A DNA stretch of 64,000 nt from Syntrophaceae bacterium UBA5744 (lineage in GTDB: Bacteria; Desulfobacterota; Syntrophia; Syntrophales; UBA2192), in assembly GCA_002419215.1 (NCBI GenBank), contig DIFQ01000001.1, forward strand, positions 62,001 to 126,000, in the 5' to 3' direction. The notes beneath the pieces are model-generated. The model was not told where the DNA came from. It saw only the letters and a list, made by a program, of their open reading frames with translations, and made no database searches. How positions within the stretch are numbered: position 1 is the stretch's first letter; each line of letters starts with the position of its first letter. Below are positions 43,657-52,877 of the stretch, piece by piece. Position numbers and translations under genes: made by a program.

Positions 43657-44331
43657 TTACCGACCGGGGTGAAAACCGTTGTCCGACAGAAAATCCCTTA
43701 CATCCCTGAAGGTGCGGTATTTGCGAAGACCCTGCTGCTTCTTCTGTGCCATGCGCGTCCAGAGGATCCCTTTGGCGAAGACGAGATCCGCTTTCCGGGC
43801 GGGGCACAGGTCGGAATACCCGTCTCCGACGTAGAGGATCTTCCCGAACCGGTCCCTGCTGGCCTGCAGGATGTTGCTCTTGCAGGTCCCGCACTTGTTG
43901 CACGCCTCGTTGGCGTGGGGAAATTCGATCGACAGGGGCCTCCCGTCATGGAAGGTCATCACGTTGGAATAGAAGGGGATGTCGGCAAACCCGTGTTTCC
44001 GGAGAACAAAGTCGATGTAGAAATCCAAACCGTCGGAGACGACTTTCACATCGATGCCGTGCTCCCGGCAGAAGGCGTAGAATTCCTTGAAGTGGGGGTC
44101 GACGACGGTGTTTTCCGCCACGAACCGCAGCATGTCCTCCCGGGTCCCTCCCAGGATCGCGACGATGCGGCCATAGGCCTCCCTGGATCCGATCCGGCCC
44201 TCGCAGTAGTCCCGGTCGATGTCGTCCCAGCCCTGGCCGCTGAATTTCAGGAGCACCTCGTAGCCCACGTCGGTGAGGCTCAGGGTTCCGTCAAAATCGG
44301 TGATGACCAGAAGCGGTTTCTTTGTTGCCAT
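43657..44331 (-). CDS. HAD-IB family phosphatase (MtnX-like)
   Basis: The 224-residue phosphatase has motif I VITDFDGTLSLTD, motif II VVSDGLDFYI and motifs III/IV FGKILYVGDGYSDLCPAR. A CNKCGTC cluster sits in the cap-proximal region (about residues 155-161), as in MtnX/PHOSPHO-like members. It may act on phosphoserine-like or methylthio-sugar phosphates. It is last of the coaBC-udg-nfeD-slipin run. The ATG at 44331 lies 17 nt after the preceding gene. Confidence 0.85.
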   Translation of the reverse strand: MATKKPLLVITDFDGTLSLTDVGYEVLLKFSGQGWDDIDRDYCEGRIGSREAYGRIVAILGGTREDMLRFVAENTVVDPHFKEFYAFCREHGIDVKVVSDGLDFYIDFVLRKHGFADIPFYSNVMTFHDGRPLSIEFPHANEACNKCGTCKSNILQASRDRFGKILYVGDGYSDLCPARKADLVFAKGILWTRMAQKKQQGLRKYRTFRDVRDFLSDNGFHPGR

Positions 44332-44348
44332 CCCGTCGATTCTTTCCC

Positions 44349-44672
44349 TCAGGATTCCTTTTTCCGCATGGTCTTGAACAGGAAAAACGCCACGACGATG
44401 AGAAGCGCCGATCGCACCAGGTTCATGGTCATCGCCCCCACCTGGTCGAACCAGTTCTCGAAGAACAGAAACAGCAGCCCCGCCGCCCCGATGATCCATC
44501 CGCCCGCGTCCTTCGGGCTCTGGACCAGGGTAAACAGGGCAAACACGATGATCAGGATGGGCCAGCTCCTGTCCAGGCCGTAGATGCCGAAGGAGCTCAG
44601 CAGCACGAGCACCCCCAGGGTCAACAGGATCACCGCACCGGATGCAATTCTCATCCTCTCTTTCGCTTCCAT
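44349..44672 (-). CDS. LiaI/LiaF-like (DUF5668-type) small membrane protein
   Basis: The 107-residue protein has three hydrophobic segments, with GLDRSWPILIIVFALFTLV typical for the LiaI-LiaF-like transmembrane region seen in cell-envelope stress proteins. Function is unknown. Its position after slipin and NfeD suggests a role with the membrane microdomain proteins. Confidence 0.75.
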   Translation of the reverse strand: MEAKERMRIASGAVILLTLGVLVLLSSFGIYGLDRSWPILIIVFALFTLVQSPKDAGGWIIGAAGLLFLFFENWFDQVGAMTMNLVRSALLIVVAFFLFKTMRKKES

Positions 44673-44713
44673 GCTCTCTGCTCCTTTCCGTAAATCAGAT
44701 CATGGGTGAAGTC

Positions 44714-45466
44714 TCAACCCTTGTCCTCCCTTTTGAACAAGATGTTCAGCATGTCGATGGGGATGGGGAAGACCGTCGTCGTGTTGTTTTCCGTCCCGAT
44801 CTGGACCAGCGTCTGAAGATAGCGCAGCTGGAGCGCCATCGGCTGCTGCTGCATGACGGCGGCGGCTTCGGAGAGCTTCTGGGCGGCCTGGAACTCGCCC
44901 TCTGCGGCGATGACCTTGGCGCGCCGCTCGCGCTCCGCCTCGGCCTGCTTCGCCATGGCCCGCTGCATCTCCTGCGGCAGATCGATGTATTTCACCTCCA
45001 CGTGGGTCACCTTGATCCCCCAGGGGTCTGTGCTGCGGTCCAGGATCTCCTGGATGTGGATATTGACCTTTTCCCGGGATGCCAAAATCTCGTCGAGCTC
45101 TACCTGCCCGCAGACGCTTCGGAGCGTCGTCTGGGCGAGCTGTGAGGTGGCATAGAGGTAGTTCTCCACCTCGACGATGGCATTCATGGAGTCGACCACG
45201 CGGAAGTATACGACGGCGTTGACCTTGATGGAGACGTTGTCGCGGGTGATGACGTCCTGCGACGGCACGTCCATGGTGATCGTGCGCGTGTCCACTCGGA
45301 CCATGCGGTCCACGACGGGAATGAGGATGATCAGGCCGGGCCCCTTCGTGGGAATGATCCGTCCCAGGCGGAAGATGACGGCCCGTTCGTATTCGTTGAG
45401 GATCCGGATGGAAGCGGCCAGGAACATGATGACAAGAACGACAAGCACGAGAATGGTATACATCAT
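44714..45466 (-). CDS. Slipin (SPFH/stomatin-like membrane scaffold)
   Basis: The 250-residue protein has one N-terminal hydrophobic hairpin (about 3-20), an SPFH domain ([21 protein letters not shown] to [14 protein letters not shown]), and a coiled coil rich in Ala/Glu ([18 protein letters not shown]). It is 11 nt from nfeD, the usual partner gene. Slipin and NfeD together form membrane microdomain complexes, and the protease part of NfeD cleaves stomatin in archaea. Confidence 0.93.
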   Translation of the reverse strand: MMYTILVLVVLVIMFLAASIRILNEYERAVIFRLGRIIPTKGPGLIILIPVVDRMVRVDTRTITMDVPSQDVITRDNVSIKVNAVVYFRVVDSMNAIVEVENYLYATSQLAQTTLRSVCGQVELDEILASREKVNIHIQEILDRSTDPWGIKVTHVEVKYIDLPQEMQRAMAKQAEAERERRAKVIAAEGEFQAAQKLSEAAAVMQQQPMALQLRYLQTLVQIGTENNTTTVFPIPIDMLNILFKREDKG

Positions 45467-45477
45467 GGAAACCCCCT

Positions 45478-46797
45478 TTATGAGCGTTCTTCGACTTCGA
45501 TTTTCAGTTCTTTGACGCCGACGACTTCGACGCGCTTGCCCTTTCCGATGGGCGCCTTGCTGAAGGCATTCCAGTACTCTCCCCGGATGAGCACCTTGCC
45601 CTGCTCGTGGATGTCCGACAGGGACTCCCCGATCGCGCCGATCATGCCTTCCCCCCCGGTGTGAACCTTGCGCATCTGGGCCCGGACGGCGATTGAGATG
45701 ACGGCGATGAAGAACAGGGAAACGATCGTCACGGCCGGAATCAGAACGCTCCAGGAGACCCGGAGGGCCGGGTCGGGCGACTCGAAGAGCATGATGGAGC
45801 CCAGGACGAGCGAGACGACGCCCCCCATGGTGAGGATCCCGTGGCTGACCACCTTGATCTCGGCGACAAAAAGGATCACGGCGAAGATGATCAGCAGGAT
45901 TCCTGCATAATTCACAGGCAGGGTCTGGAAGGCGAAGAAGGCCAGGATCAGCGAGATCCCGCCGATGATTCCCGGCAGGACGACCCCCGGCGAGGAAAAC
46001 TCGAAGTACAGCCCTGCAAGCCCCAGGAGGAACAGGATGAATGCGATGTTGGGGTTCGAGATGGTGATGAGCACCTTCTCGCGGAATCCCATCTCCTTGC
46101 GATTGACCTCGGCCCCTTTCGTTTTTAAGACTCTGCTGCCGGAAACAAGTTTCACTTCCCGCCCGTCGATCTTCGCCAGGAGATCAGCCATGTCCGTTGC
46201 GATCAGGTCGATCACTTTCAGCTTCAGGGCCTCCTCGGCCGTCACGGAGACGCTCTTGCGGATGGCCTCCTCGATCCAGTCGGCGTTGCGGCCCTTCTGT
46301 TCGGCGATGCCCCTGCCGTAGGCCACGGCGTCATTCTCGACCTTCTCCATCATCGTCTCGTCGGCCTTGCCCATACCCATGGCCACGGGATGGGCCGCGC
46401 CGATGTTGGTCCCGGGGGCCATGGCCGCCACGTGGGCCGAGATCGTGATGAGCACGCCGGCCGAGGCCGCCCGCGCGCCCGAGGGGGACACGTAGACGAT
46501 GACGGGAACGGGGGCGTTGAGGCACTCCTTGATGATGTCCCGCATGGAGAGGTCGAGCCCCCCCGGCGTGTCGAGCTGGATGACGATGGCCTCGGAGCCC
46601 GACTCGGCGGCCTGCTTCACGCTTTTCAGGATATACTCGCCGATGGGCGGCGTGATGACCTCGTTGACGGTGATGACATCGACGACGCGCTTCTCCTCGG
46701 CGGCCTGAAGAACGAAACCGGGGGCCATGGCCGCAAGGATCAGCGCGGCCGCAATGGCCAGCAGCACAGGAGTTTTCTTATCCGGGGTTTTCTTCAT
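45478..46797 (-). CDS. NfeD-family membrane serine protease (ClpP-class, long form)
   Basis: The 439-residue protein has a signal or anchor segment (about 11-30), a ClpP-class protease domain with the catalytic serine in [12 protein letters not shown] (about S112) and the [11 protein letters not shown] loop, four hydrophobic segments (about 245-370), and a C-terminal NfeD OB-fold domain ([20 protein letters not shown]). It is the long form that pairs with slipin. The gene is tightly spaced with udg (9 nt) and slipin (11 nt). Confidence 0.93.
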   Translation of the reverse strand: MKKTPDKKTPVLLAIAAALILAAMAPGFVLQAAEEKRVVDVITVNEVITPPIGEYILKSVKQAAESGSEAIVIQLDTPGGLDLSMRDIIKECLNAPVPVIVYVSPSGARAASAGVLITISAHVAAMAPGTNIGAAHPVAMGMGKADETMMEKVENDAVAYGRGIAEQKGRNADWIEEAIRKSVSVTAEEALKLKVIDLIATDMADLLAKIDGREVKLVSGSRVLKTKGAEVNRKEMGFREKVLITISNPNIAFILFLLGLAGLYFEFSSPGVVLPGIIGGISLILAFFAFQTLPVNYAGILLIIFAVILFVAEIKVVSHGILTMGGVVSLVLGSIMLFESPDPALRVSWSVLIPAVTIVSLFFIAVISIAVRAQMRKVHTGGEGMIGAIGESLSDIHEQGKVLIRGEYWNAFSKAPIGKGKRVEVVGVKELKIEVEERS

Positions 46798-46806
46798 GGC
46801 TTGTCC

Positions 46807-47550
46807 TCACAGGATCTTCATGATTTTCTGCACATCTTCCCAGACCAGCTTTTTCGCGTCGGGGTTGCGAAGAAGGTACGCCGGGTGATAGGTCGGCATG
46901 AGCTTGCGGCCGTGGTAGTCGTGGAACTTACCCCGGATCGATGAGATGGGCGCTTCGGTACGAAGCAGCGTCTTCGCCGCGAAGGTCCCCAACGCGCAGA
47001 TGATCTCCGGGTTGATGGCCTCCAGCTGCTTCACCAGGAAGGGCTCGCAGGTGGCGATTTCGTCCTCCTTCGGGTTGCGGTTGCCGGGCGGCCGGCATTT
47101 CAGGATGTTGCAGATGTACACGTCTTCCCGCGCAAGCCCCATGGCGCTGATGATCTTCGTCAGAAGCTGGCCCGCCCGGCCCACGAACGGCCGGCCCTGG
47201 TTGTCTTCCTCTTCACCGGGGGCCTCGCCGACGAAGACGAGCTTCGCCCCGGGGCTTCCCTCGCCGAAGACGAGGTTTCTGCGCGTGCGGTGAAGCGGGC
47301 ACCGGGCACAGTCGCCCAGTTCTTCCCGGACCGCAGCCAGCGACAGGGGCACTTTGCGGACGCCGGCTTGGGCCGCGGCCTTTACGGACCGATGAGCCTC
47401 CTTGCCCCCTTCCTCCCGGCGGGGAAGCCCTGCGCCTTTCAGGATCAGGCGCGAGACGGGGTTGTAGGCATCCCGTTCGTTCGCAACGTGATTTCTCAGG
47501 GCGCCCACGAGATTCCGCAGCTCGCTGTGGAGATCATCTTTTTTTTGCAC
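46807..47550 (-). CDS. Type 4 uracil-DNA glycosylase with [4Fe-4S] cluster
   Basis: This enzyme removes uracil from DNA. The 247-residue product starts at GTG 47550 (VQKKDDLHSELRNL) behind AAGGGG; this start lies inside the end of coaBC. Cluster cysteines are in DCARCPL and ICNILKCRPP...ATC. Active-site motifs are GEAPGEEEDNQGRPF and the HPAYLLRNP loop. The N-terminal 70 residues are a basic, Gln/Lys-rich extension of unknown role. Confidence 0.92.
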   Translation of the reverse strand: MQKKDDLHSELRNLVGALRNHVANERDAYNPVSRLILKGAGLPRREEGGKEAHRSVKAAAQAGVRKVPLSLAAVREELGDCARCPLHRTRRNLVFGEGSPGAKLVFVGEAPGEEEDNQGRPFVGRAGQLLTKIISAMGLAREDVYICNILKCRPPGNRNPKEDEIATCEPFLVKQLEAINPEIICALGTFAAKTLLRTEAPISSIRGKFHDYHGRKLMPTYHPAYLLRNPDAKKLVWEDVQKIMKIL

Positions 47551-48754
47551 GCGAGGCCCCTTTTCTCTTCCCCGTAAGCTCCAGCACCCGATCCAGGATC
47601 CGGGCGGCAACGTCCATCTTGTCCATCAGGGGCAGGTCCACCGAGCCCCCGTCGCGATCGAGGATCTTGACGATGTTCGTCTCCGCCGCAAAACCCGCGC
47701 CGGCCTGGGTGATGTCATTTGCCACGATGAGGTCCATGTTCTTTTCCATCATCTTCTCCGTGGCGTACCCGATCAGGTTGTCCGTTTCTACGGCAAACCC
47801 CACCAGGATCCGGTTGCCTTTGACGCGGCCCACCTCGGAGATGATGTCGGGGTTGCGCTCGAGGCGGAACTCCAAAGGCTTCTGAGCCTTCTTGATCTTC
47901 GATTCGGAGAATTCCGCCGGCCGATAATCGGCCACGGCGGCGGATTTGACGACGACGGTGGCCTTCTCCAGATGGGCCATGACGGCGTCCCGCATCTGTC
48001 GCGCCGAGGAGACGGACACAAATTCCACGCCCCGCGGCTGCGGAAGGCTGGTGGGGCCGCTGACGAGCGTGACCGTCGCCCCGCGGCGCTTGGCCACGAG
48101 GGCCACGGCGTAGCCCATCTTGCCCGTGGAGTAGTTCGTGATGAACCGGACGGGATCGAAGGCTTCCCGGGTGGGCCCCGCAGTGACGAGGACATGCTGC
48201 CCCGACAGATCCTTCTCCGTGAGGATGTCTTCCGCGTCCTCGACGATGTCTTCCAGGCAAGCAAGCCGGCCATAGCCTTCCGTCTTGCACGCCAGCTCGC
48301 CGTAGCCGGCATCGACGAACCGGTATCCCGTCGCTGCCAGCTTCTCCCTGTTCTGCCGCACGATGGGGTTTGCGTACATGTTCACGTTCATGGCGGGGCA
48401 GATGAGGACAGGGGCCCGGGTGGCCATGATCGTCGTCGTCAACAGATCGTCGGCGATCCCATGGGCGATCTTCCCGATCACGTTTGCCGTTGCCGGAGCC
48501 ACGACAACGATGTGGGCGCTCTCGGCCAGCGAGATGTGCCCGATCTCCCATTCTCCCGTCAGCTGGAATGTGTCCACGTAGACGGGGTTTCCCGTGAGGG
48601 TCTGGAAGGTAAGCGGTGCGACGAACTCCGTTGCGTTTTTCGTCATGATGACGTGGACGCCTGCCCCGCGTTTGATGAATTCCCGGGCCAGCTCTGCCGC
48701 TTTGTATGCCGCAATGCCGCCGGTCACCCCGAGGACGATCTTCTTGCCTTTCAT
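47534..48754 (-). CDS. coaBC: Phosphopantothenoylcysteine decarboxylase / phosphopantothenate-cysteine ligase
   Basis: This bifunctional coenzyme A enzyme has 406 residues. The CoaC flavoprotein half (1-190) contains GVTGGIAAYKAAEL, active-site H73 in WEIGHISLAES, PAMNVNMY and the catalytic C156 in GELACKTEG. The CoaB half begins at VLVTAGPTREAFDPVRFITN and includes KSAAVADYRP. The last 17 nt overlap the udg start. It heads the six-gene run to the HAD phosphatase. Confidence 0.97.
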   Translation of the reverse strand: MKGKKIVLGVTGGIAAYKAAELAREFIKRGAGVHVIMTKNATEFVAPLTFQTLTGNPVYVDTFQLTGEWEIGHISLAESAHIVVVAPATANVIGKIAHGIADDLLTTTIMATRAPVLICPAMNVNMYANPIVRQNREKLAATGYRFVDAGYGELACKTEGYGRLACLEDIVEDAEDILTEKDLSGQHVLVTAGPTREAFDPVRFITNYSTGKMGYAVALVAKRRGATVTLVSGPTSLPQPRGVEFVSVSSARQMRDAVMAHLEKATVVVKSAAVADYRPAEFSESKIKKAQKPLEFRLERNPDIISEVGRVKGNRILVGFAVETDNLIGYATEKMMEKNMDLIVANDITQAGAGFAAETNIVKILDRDGGSVDLPLMDKMDVAARILDRVLELTGKRKGASRAKKR

Positions 48755-48964
48755 CCGTTTCGCTCTCCGTATCTTTTTTTCCGGCTCCCCGGCACGGTCG
48801 CCGATCCGTCAACCACAACGAGAGGCCGATCCCCCTCAGGCCCCTGCAGGAATGCCCCGGAAAGTCAGATGTCAGGCGATGGACCCGAAATCGGGCAGCA
48901 GGTTCCGGAAACCCGCAAGCCGCTCCCGGAGCCGCGACCGGACGAGCGGAAACCCTGCATTCTG

Positions 48965-48991
48965 AATATAACAAATCATGTGGAACGTCAA
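48965..48991 (-). promoter_or_regulatory. Candidate promoter of the coaBC operon
   Basis: On the minus strand TTGACG (48991-48986), 15 nt, TATATT (48970-48965). The leader to 48754 is about 200 nt. The whole 48755-49140 gap (386 nt) holds only this, the opposite promoter at 49048, and GC-rich sequence without a recognised gene. Confidence 0.45.
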
Positions 48992-49047
48992 GGAATGAAA
49001 GCCTTTTTGGACTTTCGCCCCTTCCGGCCGCGGCAGGGTCATGGGAC

Positions 49048-49075
49048 TTGAATTTTTTTTGATTCGGGGTATGAT
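49048..49075 (+). promoter_or_regulatory. Sigma-70-like promoter of the second M23 peptidase gene
   Basis: TTGAAT (49048-49053), a 16-nt spacer containing a T-run, TATGAT (49070-49075). The leader is about 60 nt. Confidence 0.65.
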
Positions 49076-49140
49076 GGGCCACGATTCGGGCTCATTCGCA
49101 GGATCCCCGAAGCCAGTCCACCCATGGAGTACAAGCCGTC

Positions 49141-50538
49141 ATGAACCGAATGTACCTGCTGCTTTTCGGCCTCGCAATCGCTCTTGCGGGGACCGCGCTC
49201 TGGGCCTTTAACACGGTCCTCGAGTTCGAAAAACCCGCCATTGACCTGAAGGAGGATCTCTCCACGATCGGCCAGGGCAGATTCATTGCGCTGAGCGTCT
49301 CCGATCAGAAGAGCGGGATCCGGAGTGTCTCCGCCACGATCAGCCAGGACGGCAAGGACCACGTTGTTCTGTCTGAAAACTACCCCGGGGGTACGAGGGA
49401 ACAGGCGCTGAGCCCCGAGCTGAACCTGCGCGGGCTCCATCTCAAAGACGGCCCGGCGACGATCACCATCACGGCCGAGGATCATTCGTGGCTGAAGAAC
49501 CGGACAACGCTCGCCGTGGAGACGTCCATCGACACCGTGCCGCCGCAGATCGGCCTGATCAGTTCGGCTCACAACGTCAATGCCGGAGGCACCGGTGTCG
49601 CCCTGTACCGGGTTTCGGAAGAAGTGACCCGAACGGGCATCCGTGTGGGGGATCGCTTCTTCCAGGGCTACCCTTACGCCATCCAGGCCAAACCGTGCCA
49701 CATCGCCTATTTCGCCATCCCGGTCTCGGCCTCCAAAGGGGGACTCAAGATCCTGATCACGGCACGGGACAAGGCGGGAAACGAATCGTCCGTGATTCTT
49801 CCCCATCTCGTGAGAGAAAAGAAATTCAAAGATGACAAGATCACTCTGAGCCGCGCGTTCCTGGAACAGAAAATGCCGGAGTTCAGGCAGCATGATTCCC
49901 GGGTCCCTGCCACGCCTCTGGAAGCCTTCCTGTTCGTCAACGAGACGTTGCGCGTCGAGAACGCCAGGACGATCCAGGCAGCCGGCAGCAAGACCCAGCC
50001 GAAGGCGCTCTGGGAGGGCACGTTCCTGCGCATGAAGAACGCGGCACCCATGGCCGGCTTCGCCCAGGAAAGGACCTATCTCTTCGAGGGGATGGCCGTG
50101 AGCAAGAGCACCCACCTGGGTGTGGACCTCGCCTCGACGGAGCGAGCCCCCATCGAGTCGGCAAACAGCGGCGTGGTGGTTCATGCCGGATACCTGGGGA
50201 TCTACGGCAACACCGTCATTGTGGATCACGGCCTGGGCCTTTCCAGCCTTTACGCGCATCTGTCGGATATCAGCGTGAAAATCGGACAGAACGTGGCCAG
50301 GGGAGAAACACTGGGCTCAAGCGGCAGCACGGGCCTTGCAGGCGGCGACCACCTGCACTTCAGCATCCTCGTCGGAGGCGAGTTCGTGAACCCCACGGAG
50401 TGGTGGGACGCCCACTGGATCCGGGACAACGTGACGGGCAAGCTGACCGAGACGGCATCGCAGGAAGCCCCCGCAACCCAGAAGGCACAGCCGGCAAAGG
50501 CCAAGGCGAAGGGGAAAAAGAAAAAGGCCAGGGGTTAA
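49141..50538 (+). CDS. Exported M23 peptidase with N-terminal beta domains
   Basis: The 465-residue protein has a signal anchor (residues 4-22), two Ig/bacterial-surface-like beta stretches (about 30-240) and a helical linker. A C-terminal LytM domain (about 315-425) carries the metal ligands in STHLGVDLASTE and GGDHLHFSILVGG. A Lys/Ala-rich tail ends the protein. It probably cuts peptidoglycan crosslinks or controls another hydrolase. The stop TAA lies within the first word of a heptad repeat and a strong terminator follows. Confidence 0.9.
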   Translation: MNRMYLLLFGLAIALAGTALWAFNTVLEFEKPAIDLKEDLSTIGQGRFIALSVSDQKSGIRSVSATISQDGKDHVVLSENYPGGTREQALSPELNLRGLHLKDGPATITITAEDHSWLKNRTTLAVETSIDTVPPQIGLISSAHNVNAGGTGVALYRVSEEVTRTGIRVGDRFFQGYPYAIQAKPCHIAYFAIPVSASKGGLKILITARDKAGNESSVILPHLVREKKFKDDKITLSRAFLEQKMPEFRQHDSRVPATPLEAFLFVNETLRVENARTIQAAGSKTQPKALWEGTFLRMKNAAPMAGFAQERTYLFEGMAVSKSTHLGVDLASTERAPIESANSGVVVHAGYLGIYGNTVIVDHGLGLSSLYAHLSDISVKIGQNVARGETLGSSGSTGLAGGDHLHFSILVGGEFVNPTEWWDAHWIRDNVTGKLTETASQEAPATQKAQPAKAKAKGKKKKARG

Positions 50539-50670
50539 GGGTATCGGGTAAGGAAAAGAAGCGTCTCATATGAAGAAAACCCCCTGTCAGCAGTGCTGCA
50601 GGGGGTTTGTTATTCTTTTTTCATTTTCTCTTTTACCCTAGACCCGATCCCCGAGACCCGATACCCTATG
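50531..50670. repeat. GGGTATC heptad repeats flanking a terminator between convergent genes
   Basis: The left arm words GGGGTTA, AGGGTAT and CGGGTAA (50531-50551) include the M23 stop codon. The right arm words CCCTAGA, CCCGATC, CCCGAGA, CCCGATA and CCCTATG (50636-50670) include the rapZ stop codon. The arms face each other around the hairpin at 50577-50608. Same word as at 2581-2611. Confidence 0.88.
50577..50620 (+). terminator. Strong, potentially bidirectional rho-independent terminator
   Basis: AAACCCCCTG (50577-50586) and CAGGGGGTTT (50599-50608) are perfect arms. The loop itself can pair CAGCA with TGCTG. The T-rich tail TATTCTTTTTT serves the plus-strand peptidase. Upstream A's would also serve rapZ on the minus strand. 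Confidence 0.88.
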
Positions 50671-51532
50671 ATCGGTGTATGTCGCGATGCGTTGCGTTGA
50701 CCAGGTAATTTTCGCCGGAGAAGTACAGGGCCAGTCGGTTGGCCATGACGACGGAACGGTGCTTGCCGCCTGTGCAGCCCAGTGCCACGTTGAGGCTCGA
50801 CTTTCCCTCCTTCTCGTAGAGAGGGATCAGGAATTCCATCATGTTCAGCAACTGCTCCAGGAAGGTCCTGCTCTCCTCCCACCCCATGACATATTCCTGG
50901 ATTTTTTCGTCTTGCCCGTTGAGGTGCTTCAATTCTTCGATGAAGTAGGGATTGGGCAGGAAACGCACGTCCAGCACGATGTCCGCTTCGGGAGGAAGCC
51001 CGTAGCGGTAACCGAACGACATCAGGTTGATCACGAGGCGCTTTTCGGTCGTCGACGTCATGAAATGTCTCTGGACGACTTCCTTGAGCTGGTGGACATT
51101 GAACGAGGAGGTGTCGACCACCTTGTCCGCCATCGCACGCAGGGCCGAGAGTCTCTCCCGCTCCAGCGAAATCCCCTCCATCACGGTCCCCCGCTCACAG
51201 AGCGGGTGCGCCCGCCTCGTCTCGCTGAACCTTCGAAGCAGAGACTCGTCGCTGGCGTCCAGAAAGAGGATCTCGATCCGGTGCCCCTCCTCCTTGAGTC
51301 TGGCGAAGATCTCCGCATACTTCTCCAGGAAGTACCGTTCCCGCAGATCCATGACGAGGGCAACCTTGCTGATTTCGCTGGCAGCGTCGGTCTGGATCTC
51401 GAGAAGTTTCGGAAGAAGGACGACGGGAAGGTTGTCGACGCAGAAGAAACCCACGTCCTCAAGCGCCCGAAGGGCCGTGCTCTTGCCGGAGCCGGACATG
51501 CCGGTGACGATGATGACTCTGAGGTTCTGCAT
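50666..51532 (-). CDS. rapZ: RNase adapter protein RapZ (YvcJ family nucleotide-binding protein)
   Basis: The 288-residue protein has P-loop GMSGSGKST (residues 11-19), [33 protein letters not shown] and the C-terminal [10 protein letters not shown]. In E. coli RapZ guides RNase E to the GlmZ RNA; outside Enterobacteria it is only known as a conserved GTP/ATP-binding protein, so the RNA role is not assumed here. It is last of the rpoN-hpf-ptsN-rapZ order that is widely conserved. Confidence 0.94.
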   Translation of the reverse strand: MQNLRVIIVTGMSGSGKSTALRALEDVGFFCVDNLPVVLLPKLLEIQTDAASEISKVALVMDLRERYFLEKYAEIFARLKEEGHRIEILFLDASDESLLRRFSETRRAHPLCERGTVMEGISLERERLSALRAMADKVVDTSSFNVHQLKEVVQRHFMTSTTEKRLVINLMSFGYRYGLPPEADIVLDVRFLPNPYFIEELKHLNGQDEKIQEYVMGWEESRTFLEQLLNMMEFLIPLYEKEGKSSLNVALGCTGGKHRSVVMANRLALYFSGENYLVNATHRDIHRS

Positions 51533-51627
51533 TCAGCACCCCGGGAAAGGCGCATGCGCTGGAAGTGTGGAAGACCGGGATCGCGTACCGCAACACCGTT
51601 TGACAGGTGCCGATGACTCGCGTGGTT

Positions 51628-52089
51628 TTAATAGGACTCGTCTTTATCGGCGATTTTCCGGTAGAGTTCCTCCGCGTTGTTAGCCGACAGGAGGTCGTTT
51701 CGGAATTCCGGGTCCTTGAGCATGCGCGAAATCTTCGCCAGGGCCTTGAGGTGCTGGCCCGTCGAGCTCTCCGGGGCCATCAGCAGGAAAAAGATGTGCG
51801 CGGGCCTGCCGTCAATGGAATCGAAGTCGATGCCCTCCCGGCTGCGCCCGAAGGAAATGACCAGGCTGTCCAGGCCCTTGAGTTTTCCGTGCGGAATGGC
51901 GATGCCGTCACCGATCCCCGTGCTGCCGAGCTTTTCCCGCTCCAGCAGGACTTCGATCATCGCCTCGGGATGGATGCCCGCGTGATCGCGGGTGAAGATC
52001 TCCGACAATTCCGCCAGTACGGCTCGCTTGGATTTCGCCTTCAAGGCCTCGATGATATATTCCTTCTTGAACATGTCGGTGATCTGCAT
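51628..52089 (-). CDS. ptsN: Nitrogen PTS enzyme IIA
   Basis: The 153-residue EIIA-fructose-like protein receives a phosphate on H67 in GIAIPHGKL. In PTS-Ntr systems it links energy and nitrogen state to regulators and K+ transport. Family motifs REKLGSTGIGDGIAIPHG and FFLLMAPESSTGQHLKAL are intact. GGAGG lies 6 nt before the ATG at 52089; the frame is open further upstream but has no homology there. No ptsP or ptsO is in this window. Confidence 0.94.
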   Translation of the reverse strand: MQITDMFKKEYIIEALKAKSKRAVLAELSEIFTRDHAGIHPEAMIEVLLEREKLGSTGIGDGIAIPHGKLKGLDSLVISFGRSREGIDFDSIDGRPAHIFFLLMAPESSTGQHLKALAKISRMLKDPEFRNDLLSANNAEELYRKIADKDESY

Positions 52090-52102
52090 GGGGCCCCTCC
52101 GC

Positions 52103-52642
52103 TCAGCTGTTTGCCTCGAGCAGTGCGAAGTTCCCGTCATCCCGGCGGTAGATGACGCTGATGTTTTCCGAGTTGATGTCCCGGTAGATGACGAACCGGT
52201 TTCGGGAACCCTCCAGGGTGATGATGGCCTCCTCCAGGGACATGGGCTCCAGGACGACCCTGCGGGTCTCCACGACCCTGAGCCTCGATTCCTCTTCGAA
52301 TGGCGCCGGCGCCGTCCGGGGCTCCCCCTTCTCCTCGGAGCGGTTCGGACTGGCCTTGTGGTCCCGGCTTTTCTCCTTGTGCTTCTTGATCTGGCGCTCA
52401 ATCTTGTCGATGACATTGTCGATGGCCAATTGCATGTCCTTGGCCTCCTCCTTCCCGACGAGGTTGATGCCCTTGGCCATGATGTTGATTTCGGCCACGT
52501 TCCTGAATTTTTCAACGGAAAGGACGACGTGGGCTTCCACGGGTTTGTCGATGTACTTCTGGAGCTTGCTCAGCCGCTCCGTCGCATAGTCCTTGAACCA
52601 ACTTTCCGACCCTGTATTCCGAAAGGTCACGGAAACCTGCAT
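52103..52642 (-). CDS. hpf: Ribosome hibernation promoting factor, long form
   Basis: The 179-residue protein has an N-terminal S30AE domain (MQVSVTFRNTGSESWFKDYA), a charged linker (about 95-120), and the C-terminal dimerisation domain of long HPF (EPMSLEEAIITLEGSRNRFVIYRD), so it should form 100S ribosome dimers. ATG 52642 is preferred over ATG 52660 because AGGAGG lies 9 nt upstream of it and would otherwise be translated as Arg-Arg. A near-consensus promoter begins right after rpoN. Confidence 0.94.
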   Translation of the reverse strand: MQVSVTFRNTGSESWFKDYATERLSKLQKYIDKPVEAHVVLSVEKFRNVAEINIMAKGINLVGKEEAKDMQLAIDNVIDKIERQIKKHKEKSRDHKASPNRSEEKGEPRTAPAPFEEESRLRVVETRRVVLEPMSLEEAIITLEGSRNRFVIYRDINSENISVIYRRDDGNFALLEANS

Positions 52643-52848
52643 GCTCTGTTTCCTCCTCATCCTTGCTCAACTAAAGATTGTGGTTGCCCCCTGCCTCCAT
52701 CCCGGTGTTCTTGCAAGATTGACGCCCCGGGGAGGGCATGACGACCGGCGGGATACTGTCACGCGGTAGTTCGCACAGCGGCTGTCCATCGAGTCCCGAT
52801 GACCGCCGCGGGAATGGCTGCCGGGGCCGTTCGAAAAATAAGCAATGC

Positions 52849-52877
52849 TCTATAGGCCAGAACCGGATGCTTGTCAA
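52849..52877 (-). promoter_or_regulatory. Near-consensus sigma-70 promoter for hpf-ptsN-rapZ
   Basis: On the minus strand TTGACA (52877-52872), exactly 17 nt, TATAGA (52854-52849). The -35 box is directly adjacent to the rpoN stop codon. The hpf leader would be about 200 nt, unusually long. Confidence 0.75.
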
